Shown here piece after piece: positions 26,365-35,026 of a DNA stretch of 64,000 nt; position 1 is the first letter of the stretch, and every line of letters starts with the position of its first letter. Source of the DNA: Roseateles_B flavus (GTDB lineage Bacteria > Pseudomonadota > Gammaproteobacteria > Burkholderiales > Burkholderiaceae_C); NCBI RefSeq assembly GCF_039872765.1, contig NZ_JBDPZC010000007.1, positions 248,001 through 312,000 of the forward strand, read 5' to 3'. The notes beneath the pieces are model-generated. The model was given only the letters and a program-made list of their open reading frames with translations, had not been told where the DNA came from and searched no databases. The position numbers were made by a program, and so were the translations under genes.

Positions 26365-27060
26365 ATGAGCAAGAAAGCCCTGCCCATGAGCCTCAGCTGC
26401 CGCGTGCTCGCGCGGCTGCTGGACTACCCCAGCGACGAGATGCTGGCGGCCCTGCCCGAGCTGCTGGACGCCCTGCGCCAGGAGCGGGCGCTGAGCGCCG
26501 AGCGCCTGCAGGAAGTGGAGGCCCTGGTCGCCTGGATGGCCAGCCGCGATCGCTTCGCCCTGCAGTCCGAGTACGTGGAGACCTTCGACCGCGGCCGCGC
26601 CAGCAGCCTGCACCTCTTCGAGCATGTGCACGGCGACTCGCGCGAGCGCGGCCCGGCACTGGTCGACCTGGCCAAGACCTACGAGTCCGCCGGTGTCTTC
26701 TTCGATGCCAAGGAATTGCCCGACTACCTGCCCGTGGTGCTGGAGTTCGCCTCCACGCAGCCCCCGGCGCTGGCGGCGGGCTTCCTGGCCGAGATGGCCC
26801 ACATCCTCAACGCCATCCACAGCGCGCTGATCAAGCGCGGCGTGAAGCCCTGGGCGGCCGCCATCGGCGCCGTGCTGGAACTGGCGGGCGAGACGCCGCA
26901 GGCCGTGCAGATCACCGTCGATGAACCCCTGGACGAGGCCTGGGTCGAGCCCGCCGCCTTCGATGGCTGCAGCTCGCGCGGCCAGAGCAAGCCCGGCTCG
27001 CCGCAGCCGGTGCACATCGTCCGTCGTCAAGAAACCCCAAAGCAAGGAGTGCGCGCATGA
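26365..27060 (+). CDS. narJ: Nitrate reductase assembly chaperone NarJ
   Basis: A 231-residue TorD/DmsD/NarJ-family chaperone that inserts the molybdenum cofactor and escorts NarGH to NarI; it is not part of the final enzyme. Recognisable parts are LARLLDYPSDEM near the start, FDRGRASSLHLFEHVHGDS (about 74-92), the conserved chaperone centre, and ELPDYLPVVLEF. The C-terminal 30 residues are low-complexity (GQSKPGSPQPVH). The stop overlaps the narI ATG in an ATGA. Confidence 0.95.
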   Translation: MSKKALPMSLSCRVLARLLDYPSDEMLAALPELLDALRQERALSAERLQEVEALVAWMASRDRFALQSEYVETFDRGRASSLHLFEHVHGDSRERGPALVDLAKTYESAGVFFDAKELPDYLPVVLEFASTQPPALAAGFLAEMAHILNAIHSALIKRGVKPWAAAIGAVLELAGETPQAVQITVDEPLDEAWVEPAAFDGCSSRGQSKPGSPQPVHIVRRQETPKQGVRA

Positions 27061-27800
27061 GCCCCGCTTCCAGCCTCGCCAGCTCACCGCTGGACTTCGC
27101 CCTCTTCGGCGTCTATCCCTACATCGCGCTGACCGTGTTCCTGCTCGGCAGCCTGCTGCGCTTCGACCGCGACCAGTACAGCTGGAAGAGCGACTCCTCG
27201 CAGCTGCTGCGCGCCGGCAGCCTGCGCTGGGGCAGCAACCTCTTCCACGTGGGCGTGCTCTTCCTGTTCTTCGGCCACACCGTGGGCATGCTGACGCCGC
27301 ACTTCCTGTACGAGCACTTCATCAGCGCCGGCAACAAGCAGCTGATGGCCATGGTCAGCGGCGGCATCGCCGGCCTGCTGGGCTTCGCGGGCGTGAGCAT
27401 CCTGCTGCACCGCCGCCTGTCGGACGAGCGCATCCGCATCAACAGCAAGACCAGCGACATCCTGCTGCTCGTGCTGCTGTGGATCCAGCTGGCCCTGGGC
27501 CTGGCCACCATCCCGCTGTCGGCCCAGCATCTGGACGGCGGCATGATGATGCTGCTGGCCGAGTGGGCCCAGCGCATCGTCACCTTCCGCGGTGGCGCCG
27601 TGGAGCTGCTGGCCAGCGCCTCCTGGATCTTCAAGCTGCACATGTTCCTGGGCATGACGGTGTTCGTGGTCTTCCCCTTCACCCGCCTCGTGCACGTGTG
27701 GAGCGGCTTCGGCACGCTGGCCTATGTGTTCCGCCCCTACCAGCTCGTTCGCAGCCGCCGCATCAGCCTGCCCGCCGGGCACACGACGCCGCAGCGCTGA
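27057..27800 (+). CDS. narI: Respiratory nitrate reductase gamma subunit NarI
   Basis: A 247-residue integral membrane cytochrome b with five helices. The four haem-ligating histidines are at 64 and 74 (NLFHVGVLFLFFGHTVG) and 195 and 213 (KLHMFLGM, RLVHVWSG), each exactly eight residues beyond the E. coli NarI ligands. It oxidises quinol at the periplasmic side and passes electrons through two haems b to NarH, giving a proton-motive redox half-loop. The ATG overlaps the narJ stop. The C-terminal tail is Arg-rich and cytoplasmic. Confidence 0.97.
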   Translation: MSPASSLASSPLDFALFGVYPYIALTVFLLGSLLRFDRDQYSWKSDSSQLLRAGSLRWGSNLFHVGVLFLFFGHTVGMLTPHFLYEHFISAGNKQLMAMVSGGIAGLLGFAGVSILLHRRLSDERIRINSKTSDILLLVLLWIQLALGLATIPLSAQHLDGGMMMLLAEWAQRIVTFRGGAVELLASASWIFKLHMFLGMTVFVVFPFTRLVHVWSGFGTLAYVFRPYQLVRSRRISLPAGHTTPQR

Positions 27801-27830
27801 ACCGATGGCTGAAACCCCAAGGAGATCGAC

Positions 27831-28679
27831 ATGAGTGGATGTGGTGGTGGCAGCTGCGGCTGCGGTGGTGGCAAGGGCGAAGGCGAGGGCGCGGTCGAGA
27901 CGCTGGCGCCCATCGCGGTGGCCCGCGTGAACGACGTGGCCCTGCATGGCGCCGGCGAGGTGCTGGGCGAGGAGGAGCTGCGCCAGCGCGCCTATGGCGA
28001 GCTGCTGCGCCAGGCCGCGCAGCGCGCCGGCATGCTGGCAAGCAGTGACCCCGGCCCGATCGACGGGGTGCACAGCGAGGCGGCCAGCGAGGCCATCGAG
28101 GCCCTGCTGGCCCGCGAAATCCAGCTGCCGGAGCCGGACGATGCGGCCTGCCTGCGCTACTACGAGGCGCACCCGCAGCGCTTCGCCCGCGGCGAGCGCG
28201 TGCGTGCCGCCCACATCCTGCTGGCGGTGACGCCGGGCGTGGACGTGGCGGCCCTGCGCGCCCATGCGGAAGGCTTGCTGGTGCGCCTGCGTTGTGAGGA
28301 CGAGGCCTCCTTCGCCAAGGCTGCGGCCGAGAACTCCAACTGCCCCAGCGGCGAGCAGGGCGGCGGCCTGGGCTGGCTGACCCGCGAGGACTGCCTGCCC
28401 GAGGTGGCCAGCGTGCTCTTCGCCCAGGACGATGCCAACCGCCACATGGGCGTGCTGCCGCGCCTGCTGAGCAGCCGGCACGGCTTCCACATCCTGCGCG
28501 TGGACGAGCGCGAGGCCGGCGAGGTGCCGTCCTTCGAGCAGGTGCGCGGCTCCGTGGCGGCGCTGCTGCGCCACCAGCTGAGCGTGACCGCCATGCGCCA
28601 GTACCTGGACCTGCTGGCCGGGCAGGCGCAGCTGCAGGGCGTCTCCCTGAACCAGGCCGACACGCCCCTGGTGCAGTGA
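27831..28679 (+). CDS. Parvulin-type peptidyl-prolyl isomerase, nar-associated
   Basis: The 282-residue protein has a SurA/NifM-like helical part, then a PpiC parvulin domain: RVRAAHILLAVTPG (about 123-136), CPSGEQGGGLGWL (about 172-184) and SSRHGFHILRVDERE (about 219-233), which hold the conserved His and GGxLG motifs. There is no signal peptide; instead the N-terminus is a Cys/Gly cluster (SGCGGGSCGCGGGKGEGEG, Cys 4, 9, 11), which could bind metal or help Fe-S chemistry. PpiC genes follow narGHJI in many beta- and gammaproteobacteria and probably help fold the nitrate reductase, but this is not proven. It starts 30 bases after narI, and a carbonic anhydrase follows. Confidence 0.87.
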   Translation: MSGCGGGSCGCGGGKGEGEGAVETLAPIAVARVNDVALHGAGEVLGEEELRQRAYGELLRQAAQRAGMLASSDPGPIDGVHSEAASEAIEALLAREIQLPEPDDAACLRYYEAHPQRFARGERVRAAHILLAVTPGVDVAALRAHAEGLLVRLRCEDEASFAKAAAENSNCPSGEQGGGLGWLTREDCLPEVASVLFAQDDANRHMGVLPRLLSSRHGFHILRVDEREAGEVPSFEQVRGSVAALLRHQLSVTAMRQYLDLLAGQAQLQGVSLNQADTPLVQ

Positions 28680-28696
28680 GCGACGGAGCACCAGCC

Positions 28697-29485
28697 ATGC
28701 CGGACGAACTGCTCGCCCGCCTGCGGCGCTTCAACAAGGACTACTTCCCGCAGTACGAGGCCCGCTTCCGCGACCTCGTCGAGCAGGGGCAGCACCCGAG
28801 CACGCTGTTCATCGGCTGCTCGGACTCGCGCATCGTGCCCTATATGCTCACGGGCGCCGGCCCGGGCGAGCTCTTCCTGGTGCGCAATGTGGCGGCCTTC
28901 GTGCCGCCCTACGACGGCACGCTGGAGGACCGCGGCTGCGAGGAAGGCGAGCACCGCGGCTGCCAGCACCTGGAAGCCGGCGGCGGCGACAGGCAATGGG
29001 TGGGCCATCACGGCACGGCCGCGGCCATCGAGTACGCGGTGCTGGCGCTGGAGGTGAAGCACATCATCGTCTGCGGCCACAGCCATTGCGGCGGCATCCG
29101 TGCGCTCTATGGCGATGTGCCGGCCGAGGCCCGCAATCTCAAGGCCTGGCTGGACATGGGCCGCGAGGCCGCGCTGCCGGTGCAGCCCACGCCCGAGGCG
29201 CTGCGCCGCACGGAGGAGCGCTCCGTCGTGCTGCAGCTGGAGCGCCTCATGGACTATCCCATGGTGCGCAGCCGCGTGGAGCAGGGCAAGCTCTCCCTGC
29301 ACGGCTGGCATTACGTGATCGAGGACGGCGAGGTGCATGTCTTCGACGTTCAGCAGGGCCGCTTCGTGCCTGCCTCCATGGCCGAGCACAGCGGCACCGG
29401 CCCCTATCGCGATCTGCGCGATGCCGAGCGCGACACCGGCGCCCTCTTCAACGAGATCGACGACGCCTGGGCGCCCAGGCGCTGA
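28697..29485 (+). CDS. Beta-class carbonic anhydrase with Cys-rich insertion
   Basis: The zinc ligands of beta carbonic anhydrases are present: Cys41 and Asp43 in IGCSDSR, then His128 and Cys131 in CGHSHCGG. It interconverts CO2 and bicarbonate. Between the conserved VPPYDG and GHHGTAAAIEYAVLAL, where typical members run straight on, there are about 30 extra residues (75-104) with Cys81 and Cys89, acidic residues and Gly. At DNA level the insert contains a repeated ACCGCGGCTGC. ATG 28697 has GGAG eight bases upstream; GTG 28676, overlapping the isomerase stop, is an alternative. Closeness to the nar genes suggests co-transcription; the biochemical reason is unclear. Confidence 0.88.
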   Translation: MPDELLARLRRFNKDYFPQYEARFRDLVEQGQHPSTLFIGCSDSRIVPYMLTGAGPGELFLVRNVAAFVPPYDGTLEDRGCEEGEHRGCQHLEAGGGDRQWVGHHGTAAAIEYAVLALEVKHIIVCGHSHCGGIRALYGDVPAEARNLKAWLDMGREAALPVQPTPEALRRTEERSVVLQLERLMDYPMVRSRVEQGKLSLHGWHYVIEDGEVHVFDVQQGRFVPASMAEHSGTGPYRDLRDAERDTGALFNEIDDAWAPRR

Positions 29486-29865
29486 GTCCCTGCCCGTGAC
29501 GGGCACCGCGGCGCAGCGACTCGCTCCTGGCCCTGGCCTGGCTGACTGCGTGCGCGAGGGGGCGTCTGGCCCTTGCCTGCATGGGCGATGAGCGCCCGTC
29601 CGTGCGCCTGCCAACCCGCGGAGGGGATCCTGGCGCAGGTCGCGGCCCCGGTGGTTGCAGCTCGATACACATGGCCCCTCTTCGGGGGATTCCTCGCGCT
29701 GCCTGGAGCACGTGAAATCCGCGCTGGCCGCAGCAAAGGCCACCTCTCCGTCCGCTTGGCTCTGGCTGACGGACCCGCCCTCCCGGTTGGCTGCCATGCT
29801 GGCGCCGCGCCGGCGACCCTACCCAGCATCGACGCCGATGCGCCTCCAGAGAACCAGGAGCTTCC
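29486..29865. other. Intergenic region, nothing recognised
   Basis: About 380 bases separate the carbonic anhydrase from the next exported protein. Open frames here have no start context or recognisable domain, and no hairpin-plus-T terminator or FNR box was found. Confidence 0.35.
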
Positions 29866-30621
29866 ATGCCCACCCCGATGGCCCTGCGCGGCACTGTTGC
29901 AGTGATCGCGGCCTTGACCCTTTCAGCCACCGCCCACGCCGCCGAGGGGCCCGATATTGGCGGCCTCCGCCTAGGCATGCCGGAAGAAGAAGCCCTGAAG
30001 GTCCTGGAGACGGCCAAGCAGAACAAGGTCTTCGTCCGCAACGGCAAGATGACCCTGAACCTGACGATCGACCGCATGAAGGGCAGTTTCGACAACCACG
30101 TCTACGGCGGGCAGTACACCACGGGCGGCACCATCGTCGCTTTCGGTGTCTCGCCCCTGACCCACAAGGTCTGGTCCATCACCAAGACGGAGCAGATCAA
30201 GGACAGCCGTCCGACGCTCAAGGCGGTCAGCGAGGCCGCGGGCAAGTTCGGGCCCATCGACCCCAAGGCCATCCGGCCGCAGCAGTACAAGCAGCAGTGG
30301 ATGTACGAGAAGGGCGGCAAGGAGATCGAATGGGTCAACACCTATGACAAGCCCCGCAATGGCAACTGCTTCGAAGAGCTGAAGAGCTACTCGGTGTCGG
30401 AGTTCTTCATCGGCCTGCAGTATCCGCTGGCCCCGACGACCGCCTGCGCGCGCACCTACAGCATCACCGCCAACTCCCGCAAGCAGGACGGCCTGGTGGA
30501 CGACTACGTGATCGCCGCCGTCGACATCGGCGCCTTCCTGGATTGGTACAAGGTGCTGAGCACTGCGTCCGACAAGGCACTGGAAGCCGAGGGCAAGCGC
30601 GCCGGCAAGCCCTCGCTCTGA
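29866..30621 (+). CDS. Exported hypothetical protein
   Basis: The 251-residue product has a signal peptide (RGTVAVIAALTLSATAHA, cleavage before AEGPDI). The mature N-terminus DIGGLRLGMPEEEALKVLE is a turn found in small periplasmic proteins of SmpA/OmlA-like or DUF-type folds, but the rest does not match a family I know. It contains two well separated Cys (CFEELKS and TACARTY) that could form a disulfide, and ends with a helical DKALEAEGKR. CAGGAGC precedes the ATG; a second ATG at 29878 is possible. The following gene is also exported and lies 106 bases downstream in the same direction. Confidence 0.7.
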   Translation: MPTPMALRGTVAVIAALTLSATAHAAEGPDIGGLRLGMPEEEALKVLETAKQNKVFVRNGKMTLNLTIDRMKGSFDNHVYGGQYTTGGTIVAFGVSPLTHKVWSITKTEQIKDSRPTLKAVSEAAGKFGPIDPKAIRPQQYKQQWMYEKGGKEIEWVNTYDKPRNGNCFEELKSYSVSEFFIGLQYPLAPTTACARTYSITANSRKQDGLVDDYVIAAVDIGAFLDWYKVLSTASDKALEAEGKRAGKPSL

Positions 30622-30727
30622 TCCTGGCCCTGGTCCCGGATTTCCTGATTTCGCTGATTCCCCGAATCGCATATCCGTCGCCCCGGGCCCACCCGGGGCG
30701 TTCGTCTTCCTGCTTGATGGAGCTGGC

Positions 30728-31759
30728 ATGAACCTCCCACACCCCCGACACCTTCGCCCCGGCCTGGCCTGGCCCGTGCTCCTGCTGGGCCTGCTGTGCC
30801 TGACGCTGGCGGCGCGGCCTGCGCAGGCCGGCACGGCCGAGGTGCGCAAGAACTTCGCGCCTTATGTGAAGCAGTTCAGCCCGCCCGTCTGCACCGGGGC
30901 CATCAACGAGACCGTGGTGCGCGGCCTCTACCGCTGCGAAGGTGCGCCCGGCGTGGGCCATGCCTACATCAACGAGGCCGCCTCGCTGGTGATGCCCACC
31001 AACAGCCGCGACATCACCGATTTCGTCGAGACCGGCGCAGGCGGCAAGCCTGTGTCCGATGCCGAGCGGCGCGTGCTGGTCAGCGACATGATCAAGAACA
31101 TCCGCTTCGAGCGCCTGATCCACCTGCAGCAGGGCAAGGGCGGGCCCAAGGTGCTGCTGCTCTCGGCCTTCGACTGCCCCTTCTGCATCAAGCTGGAACG
31201 GCTGCTGGCCGCGCCGAACAACCGCATCGATGCCGACATCTACGTGCTGCCGACCACGCTGGACAGCAGCAAGAACGTCAATCTCTCGACGGTCGCCAAC
31301 ATCTGGTGTGCCAAGGACAATGCCACCGTGTGGCGCAGCACCCTGACCCGGGCCACGCTGAGCTATGGCAACCTGCCTGCCGGCAGCTGCGATCTCGGCA
31401 ACCAGTCCACCCGCGACATCGAGACGCTCATCGCCACCCTGGGCCCGGACTTCAAGCGCCGCGCCTACCCGCGCATGTTGCTGGGCAATGGCCAGATCTA
31501 CACCTCGGCCACTGACGCGGCAGAGCTGTCCGCCCAGCTGTCCGAGGGCGCCAGCAATGCCTTCTGGCGCGAGCCCCTGCCGGAGAGCTACATCAACTTC
31601 CGGGTGGCGACTCGCGCGGCCGCACCGACGGGCGGGGAGCCGGCGGCCATCGGCAAGACGCGCACCACGGTGAAGCTGGGCGACCTGTTCAAGCGCGTCA
31701 CCGGCTCGGACGACGGCAAGAAGCCCGAGAAGCAGGAAGCGGGCAACGAGGGCCACTGA
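30728..31759 (+). CDS. Periplasmic thioredoxin-fold (DsbC/DsbG-like) protein
   Basis: A 343-residue exported protein with signal peptide (LLLGLLCLTLAARPAQA). After about 100 residues of unrecognised sequence comes VLLLSAFDCPFCIKLERLL, with Cys150-Pro-Phe-Cys153 at the place of the DsbC/DsbG active site after a beta strand. NIWCAKDNATVW and YPRMLLGNGQIY, which supplies the cis-Pro loop, resemble the later parts of the DsbC fold. It could act as a disulfide isomerase or reductase in the periplasm. The charged C-terminal tail (GKKPEKQEAGNEGH) is unusual. Other Cys (55, 70, 204 region) may be structural. GGAG lies just before the ATG. Confidence 0.7.
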   Translation: MNLPHPRHLRPGLAWPVLLLGLLCLTLAARPAQAGTAEVRKNFAPYVKQFSPPVCTGAINETVVRGLYRCEGAPGVGHAYINEAASLVMPTNSRDITDFVETGAGGKPVSDAERRVLVSDMIKNIRFERLIHLQQGKGGPKVLLLSAFDCPFCIKLERLLAAPNNRIDADIYVLPTTLDSSKNVNLSTVANIWCAKDNATVWRSTLTRATLSYGNLPAGSCDLGNQSTRDIETLIATLGPDFKRRAYPRMLLGNGQIYTSATDAAELSAQLSEGASNAFWREPLPESYINFRVATRAAAPTGGEPAAIGKTRTTVKLGDLFKRVTGSDDGKKPEKQEAGNEGH

Positions 31760-31837
31760 GGCCCTCGCTGGGGCTTCGGCAGGCCCCGCGGCTCATGCCG
31801 GTGCGCGCGCGGGCTGCTGCGGCACCGGTGGGCAGGC

Positions 31838-33403
31838 TCAGGGGTTGATCAGTTCTTCGGCGCTGGAGCGCAGCGGTGCCGAGCGCGGCATCAGCATGGT
31901 CATGCGCGAGCCCTGGCCGGGCGTCGATTGCACCTCGATCTGCCCGCCCAGCACATTGGTGACGATGTTGTGCACGATGTGCATGCCCAGGCCCGATCCG
32001 CCCTTGCCCAGCTTGGTGGTGAAGAAGGGATCGAAGATCTTGCGCACGACGGAGGCATCCATGCCGCGACCGTCGTCCTCGACGACCAGCTCGACCTGAT
32101 CACTGCCATGCGGTCGGCAGGACACGCGCACCAGGCCTTCGTCCCGTCCTTCGAAGCCGTGCACCAGGGCGTTCATCAGCAGGTTGGTGAGCACCTGGCC
32201 CAGCGCGCCGGGGTAGCTGCTCATCTCCAGCTCCCGGGTGAGGTCGGTCACGATCTTGAAGGGCGTGTGCTTGAAGCTGGGCTCGACCATCACCAGCACG
32301 TCCTCGACCACCTGTGAGAGGTCGAAGTCGCGGCGGGAGTCGGTGGTCTGGTCGATGGCGACCTGCTTGAAGTCCCGGACCAGATCGGCCGCCTTCTGCA
32401 CATTGCGCTGCAGGATGTCCTGGCCGCGACGGGTGTCCTTGACCAGCTCTTCCAGCTGGCTGCGGCGCATGGGGGTGTTGTCGGCCAGCATCTGGTCCAG
32501 CTTGGCCCAGCGGTCGCCCAGCGCCGAGACCACGGTCATGGCATTGCCCAGCGGCGTGTTGAGCTCATGCGCCACGCCGGCCACCAGGCGGCCCAGGGAG
32601 GCCAGCTTCTCGGACTCCACCAGCTCGCGCTGCGCGGTCTTGAGGTTGGCCAGGGCCATGGTGAGCTCGTTGTTGGCGGAGGTCAGCTCGGCGGTGCGCT
32701 GGGCCACCTGGTCTTCCAGCGTCGATGCATGGCCGCGCAGGTCCTCGAAGGCGCGCAGCAGGGCCTGGCGCATGCGCTCCATGGCGATGCCCACGCGGGC
32801 GATCTCGTCCTCGCCCAGCAGCTCCAGGGGCTGGTCCAGGCGGCCGGCGGCCAGCTCCTCGGCGGCGCGGCTGAGCTTGTCCATGGGATGCAGCACGCGG
32901 CGCTGCATCACGCCCAGGATCAGCACCAGGGACAGCGTCAGGATACCGACCGAGCGGGCCAGGGCGCGCCAGGCCTCGTTCTGCTTGGCCTCCAGCAGGG
33001 GCGCGGCGCTCATGGCCACCGTCAGCTGGGCGATCTCGCGGCCATCACGGGTGACAGGGCGGGTGAGGGTGAGGGTCAGGTCCGGATCGGGGTCCGGGCG
33101 CTGCATCTGGATGAAGGGCTGGGCGTTGTTGGGCTCGATCACCAGCACGCGCACGAAGCGGGGGTCACTGGTCTGGGCGTCGATCATGGGCTGAGCCAGC
33201 TCGGCCGACACCTGCCAGATCGGCTCGGACAGCGACAGCGCCAGCACCTCGACCGTGCGGCCCAGGTCACGCCGCAGGTCCTCCATCGCGGTGTGCCGCG
33301 AGGCCTGCCAGTCATACATCAGCACAAGGCTGGTGGGCACGAGCAGACCAACCCCCAGTGCGAGGATGACTGCATTGCGCAAGGAGCTCTGGAACAGTCT
33401 CAA
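31838..33403 (-). CDS. Membrane sensor histidine kinase
   Basis: About 521 residues: a membrane helix (NAVILALGVGLLVPTSLVLM), a periplasmic sensor of roughly 150 residues, a second helix (SVGILTLSLVLILGVM), HAMP, a coiled coil, then HisKA with SLGRLVAGVAHELNTPLGN and an ATPase domain with NLLMNALVHGFEG, DDGRGMD and GKGGSGLGMHIV. It is cut at the TTG 33403, which follows GGGGGAG by about nine bases; the ATG further upstream would add some 100 Arg/Pro-rich residues that look untranslated. No response regulator is adjacent, so its partner is unknown. The group with ELNTPLGN is common among orphan kinases of betaproteobacteria. Confidence 0.8.
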   Translation of the reverse strand: MRLFQSSLRNAVILALGVGLLVPTSLVLMYDWQASRHTAMEDLRRDLGRTVEVLALSLSEPIWQVSAELAQPMIDAQTSDPRFVRVLVIEPNNAQPFIQMQRPDPDPDLTLTLTRPVTRDGREIAQLTVAMSAAPLLEAKQNEAWRALARSVGILTLSLVLILGVMQRRVLHPMDKLSRAAEELAAGRLDQPLELLGEDEIARVGIAMERMRQALLRAFEDLRGHASTLEDQVAQRTAELTSANNELTMALANLKTAQRELVESEKLASLGRLVAGVAHELNTPLGNAMTVVSALGDRWAKLDQMLADNTPMRRSQLEELVKDTRRGQDILQRNVQKAADLVRDFKQVAIDQTTDSRRDFDLSQVVEDVLVMVEPSFKHTPFKIVTDLTRELEMSSYPGALGQVLTNLLMNALVHGFEGRDEGLVRVSCRPHGSDQVELVVEDDGRGMDASVVRKIFDPFFTTKLGKGGSGLGMHIVHNIVTNVLGGQIEVQSTPGQGSRMTMLMPRSAPLRSSAEELINP

Positions 33404-33811
33404 GGACAGGCTCTCCCCCTGTGTCCAACGACTCCGCCCACGTCGGGGCGGCCTGCAGGACGGGGTACGTCGCCCTCGCCGTGCTGGGCGGATTATGTCG
33501 CTGATTGACCGGGCCTGTCTCGAGGATTGCGGCGTGGGCGTGACAGGCTGCCCAAGGCGCCGGGGGCCAGGTCTTGCGTGCTTGCGAGGCGCCTGCTGCC
33601 GGCCTGGCGCCGGGCCAGCCCACGCTGTACTTGCTGCTGTACTTGCTGCGGGGAAACCCGCAGCTGCCTGCGCTCGAGGCGGGCGGGAAAGCGGGGGAAA
33701 CATGATACGTATCAAGGTGGGGCAGGGGGGCAGGCCCTACGCTGCGCCAGCCCGTGTCCCTGCGCGTCCGGCCGGACGGCGCAGGGTCGCCCAAGTCCAA
33801 AGCGAGACATC
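33404..33811. other. Divergent intergenic region with palindrome and short tandem repeat
   Basis: About 400 bases between the kinase and the nitronate monooxygenase-like gene. CTGTACTTGCTG occurs twice in tandem (33625-33648), and an FNR-type palindrome lies at 33702-33715. CCAGGTCTTGCG (33567-33578) is a partial match to the dispersed 14-mer. No gene is evident. Confidence 0.4.
33702..33715. promoter_or_regulatory. FNR-type box in divergent region
   Basis: ATGATACGTATCAA matches TTGAT-N4-ATCAA in nine of ten positions and contains the perfect palindrome TGATACGTATCA. For the plus-strand gene at 33812, TACGCT (33738-33743) would be a weak -10 at class II distance. A LacI- or TetR-type operator is an alternative reading. 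Confidence 0.5.
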
Positions 33812-35026
33812 ATGAGTTCTGCCCACATCGACGCCCAACTGATCCCGGCCCTGCAATCCAGCGGTCTCAAGCCCCTCACGCTTGGCGGCCGCGAGCTGCT
33901 GCCCATCGTGCAGGGCGGCATGGGCGTGGGCGTGAGCGCCCAGAAGCTGGCCGGCACCGTGGCCGCCCTCGGTGGCGTGGGCACGCTCAGCTCGGTGGAC
34001 TTGCGCCGCCACCACCCGGATCTGATGGCCCGCACTGAAGGGCTGAATGCCGGTGAGGAAGCCAAGCGGCAGATCAACGAAGCCAACCTCGAGGCGCTGG
34101 ACCGCGAGATCGCCGGCGCCCGTGAGCGCGCGCAGGGCCGCGGCCTGGTGGCCCTCAATGTGATGCGTGCCGTGAGCGAATACGCCACCTCGGTCAAGCG
34201 CGCCCTGGAGGCCGGCATCGACGCCGTGGTGGTGGGCGCCGGCCTGCCCCTGGACCTGCCGGACCTGGCCCAGGACCATCCCAGGGCCCTGCTGATCCCC
34301 ATCCTCAGCGACTCGCGCGGCGTGCAGCTGATCGTCAAGAAATGGGAGCGCAAGAAGCGCCTGCCCGATGCCATCGTGATCGAGCACCCGCGCCTGGCCG
34401 GCGGCCACCTGGGCGCCGCCCGCATCAGCGACCTGGACGACAAGCGCTTCGACTTCGACCGCGTGATCCCCGAATGCCTGGAGTTCTTCCGCAAGGCCGG
34501 CATCGAGCGCGAGATCCCGCTGATTGCCGCTGGTGGCATCCGCACCCATGAAGACATCCAGCGCCTGCAGGGCCTGGGCGCGGCCGCGGTGCAGCTGGGT
34601 ACGCCCTTCGCGGTGACCCAGGAAGGCGACGCCTCCGACGAATTCAAGCGCGTCCTGGCCGAGGCCCGCGACGAGGACATGGTCGAGTTCACCAGCGTCG
34701 CCGGCCTGCCGGCCCGTGCGGTGGGCACGCCCTGGCTCAAGGCCTATCTCAAGATCGAGCACAAGCTGCAGGCGGTGGCGCATGTGAAGAGCCGCTGCAC
34801 CAAGGCCTTCGACTGCCTGGCCCAATGCGGCCTGCGCGACGGTCTGAAGGACTGGGGCCAGTTCTGCATCGACAACCAGCTGGCCGCCGCCCTGCGCGGT
34901 GACATCAAGAAGGGCCTGTTCTTCCGCGGTGCGGGCTCGCTGCCCTTCGGCGACCAGATCAAGAGCGTGCGCGAGCTGATGGAGCGCCTGCTGACCAGCG
35001 GTCCCGCCACGCAGCCGGCCGCCTGA
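33812..35026 (+). CDS. Nitronate monooxygenase/NAD(P)H:quinone reductase-like flavoprotein
   Basis: A 404-residue FMN TIM-barrel protein of the 2-nitropropane dioxygenase/NMO family. Conserved parts are PIVQGGMGVGVSAQKLAGTV near the start, VVVGAGLPLDLP, the active-site EHPRLAGGHLGA, and the FMN phosphate-binding IAAGGIRTHEDIQRL with GAAAVQLGTPF. Members either oxidise nitronates or act as NADH:quinone reductases, and sequence alone does not separate these. The C-terminus, with several Cys (SRCTKAFDCLAQCGL), is longer than in the short class. An FNR-like palindrome lies about 100 bases upstream, so expression under low oxygen is possible. Confidence 0.85.
   Translation: MSSAHIDAQLIPALQSSGLKPLTLGGRELLPIVQGGMGVGVSAQKLAGTVAALGGVGTLSSVDLRRHHPDLMARTEGLNAGEEAKRQINEANLEALDREIAGARERAQGRGLVALNVMRAVSEYATSVKRALEAGIDAVVVGAGLPLDLPDLAQDHPRALLIPILSDSRGVQLIVKKWERKKRLPDAIVIEHPRLAGGHLGAARISDLDDKRFDFDRVIPECLEFFRKAGIEREIPLIAAGGIRTHEDIQRLQGLGAAAVQLGTPFAVTQEGDASDEFKRVLAEARDEDMVEFTSVAGLPARAVGTPWLKAYLKIEHKLQAVAHVKSRCTKAFDCLAQCGLRDGLKDWGQFCIDNQLAAALRGDIKKGLFFRGAGSLPFGDQIKSVRELMERLLTSGPATQPAA

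Noticed and set aside
33404..33715. A longer N-terminus for the kinase gene, starting at the ATG at 33715
   Set aside because: The added 100 or so residues are Arg/Pro-rich, cover the FNR-type palindrome and the tandem repeat, and precede the first membrane helix without resembling any domain.
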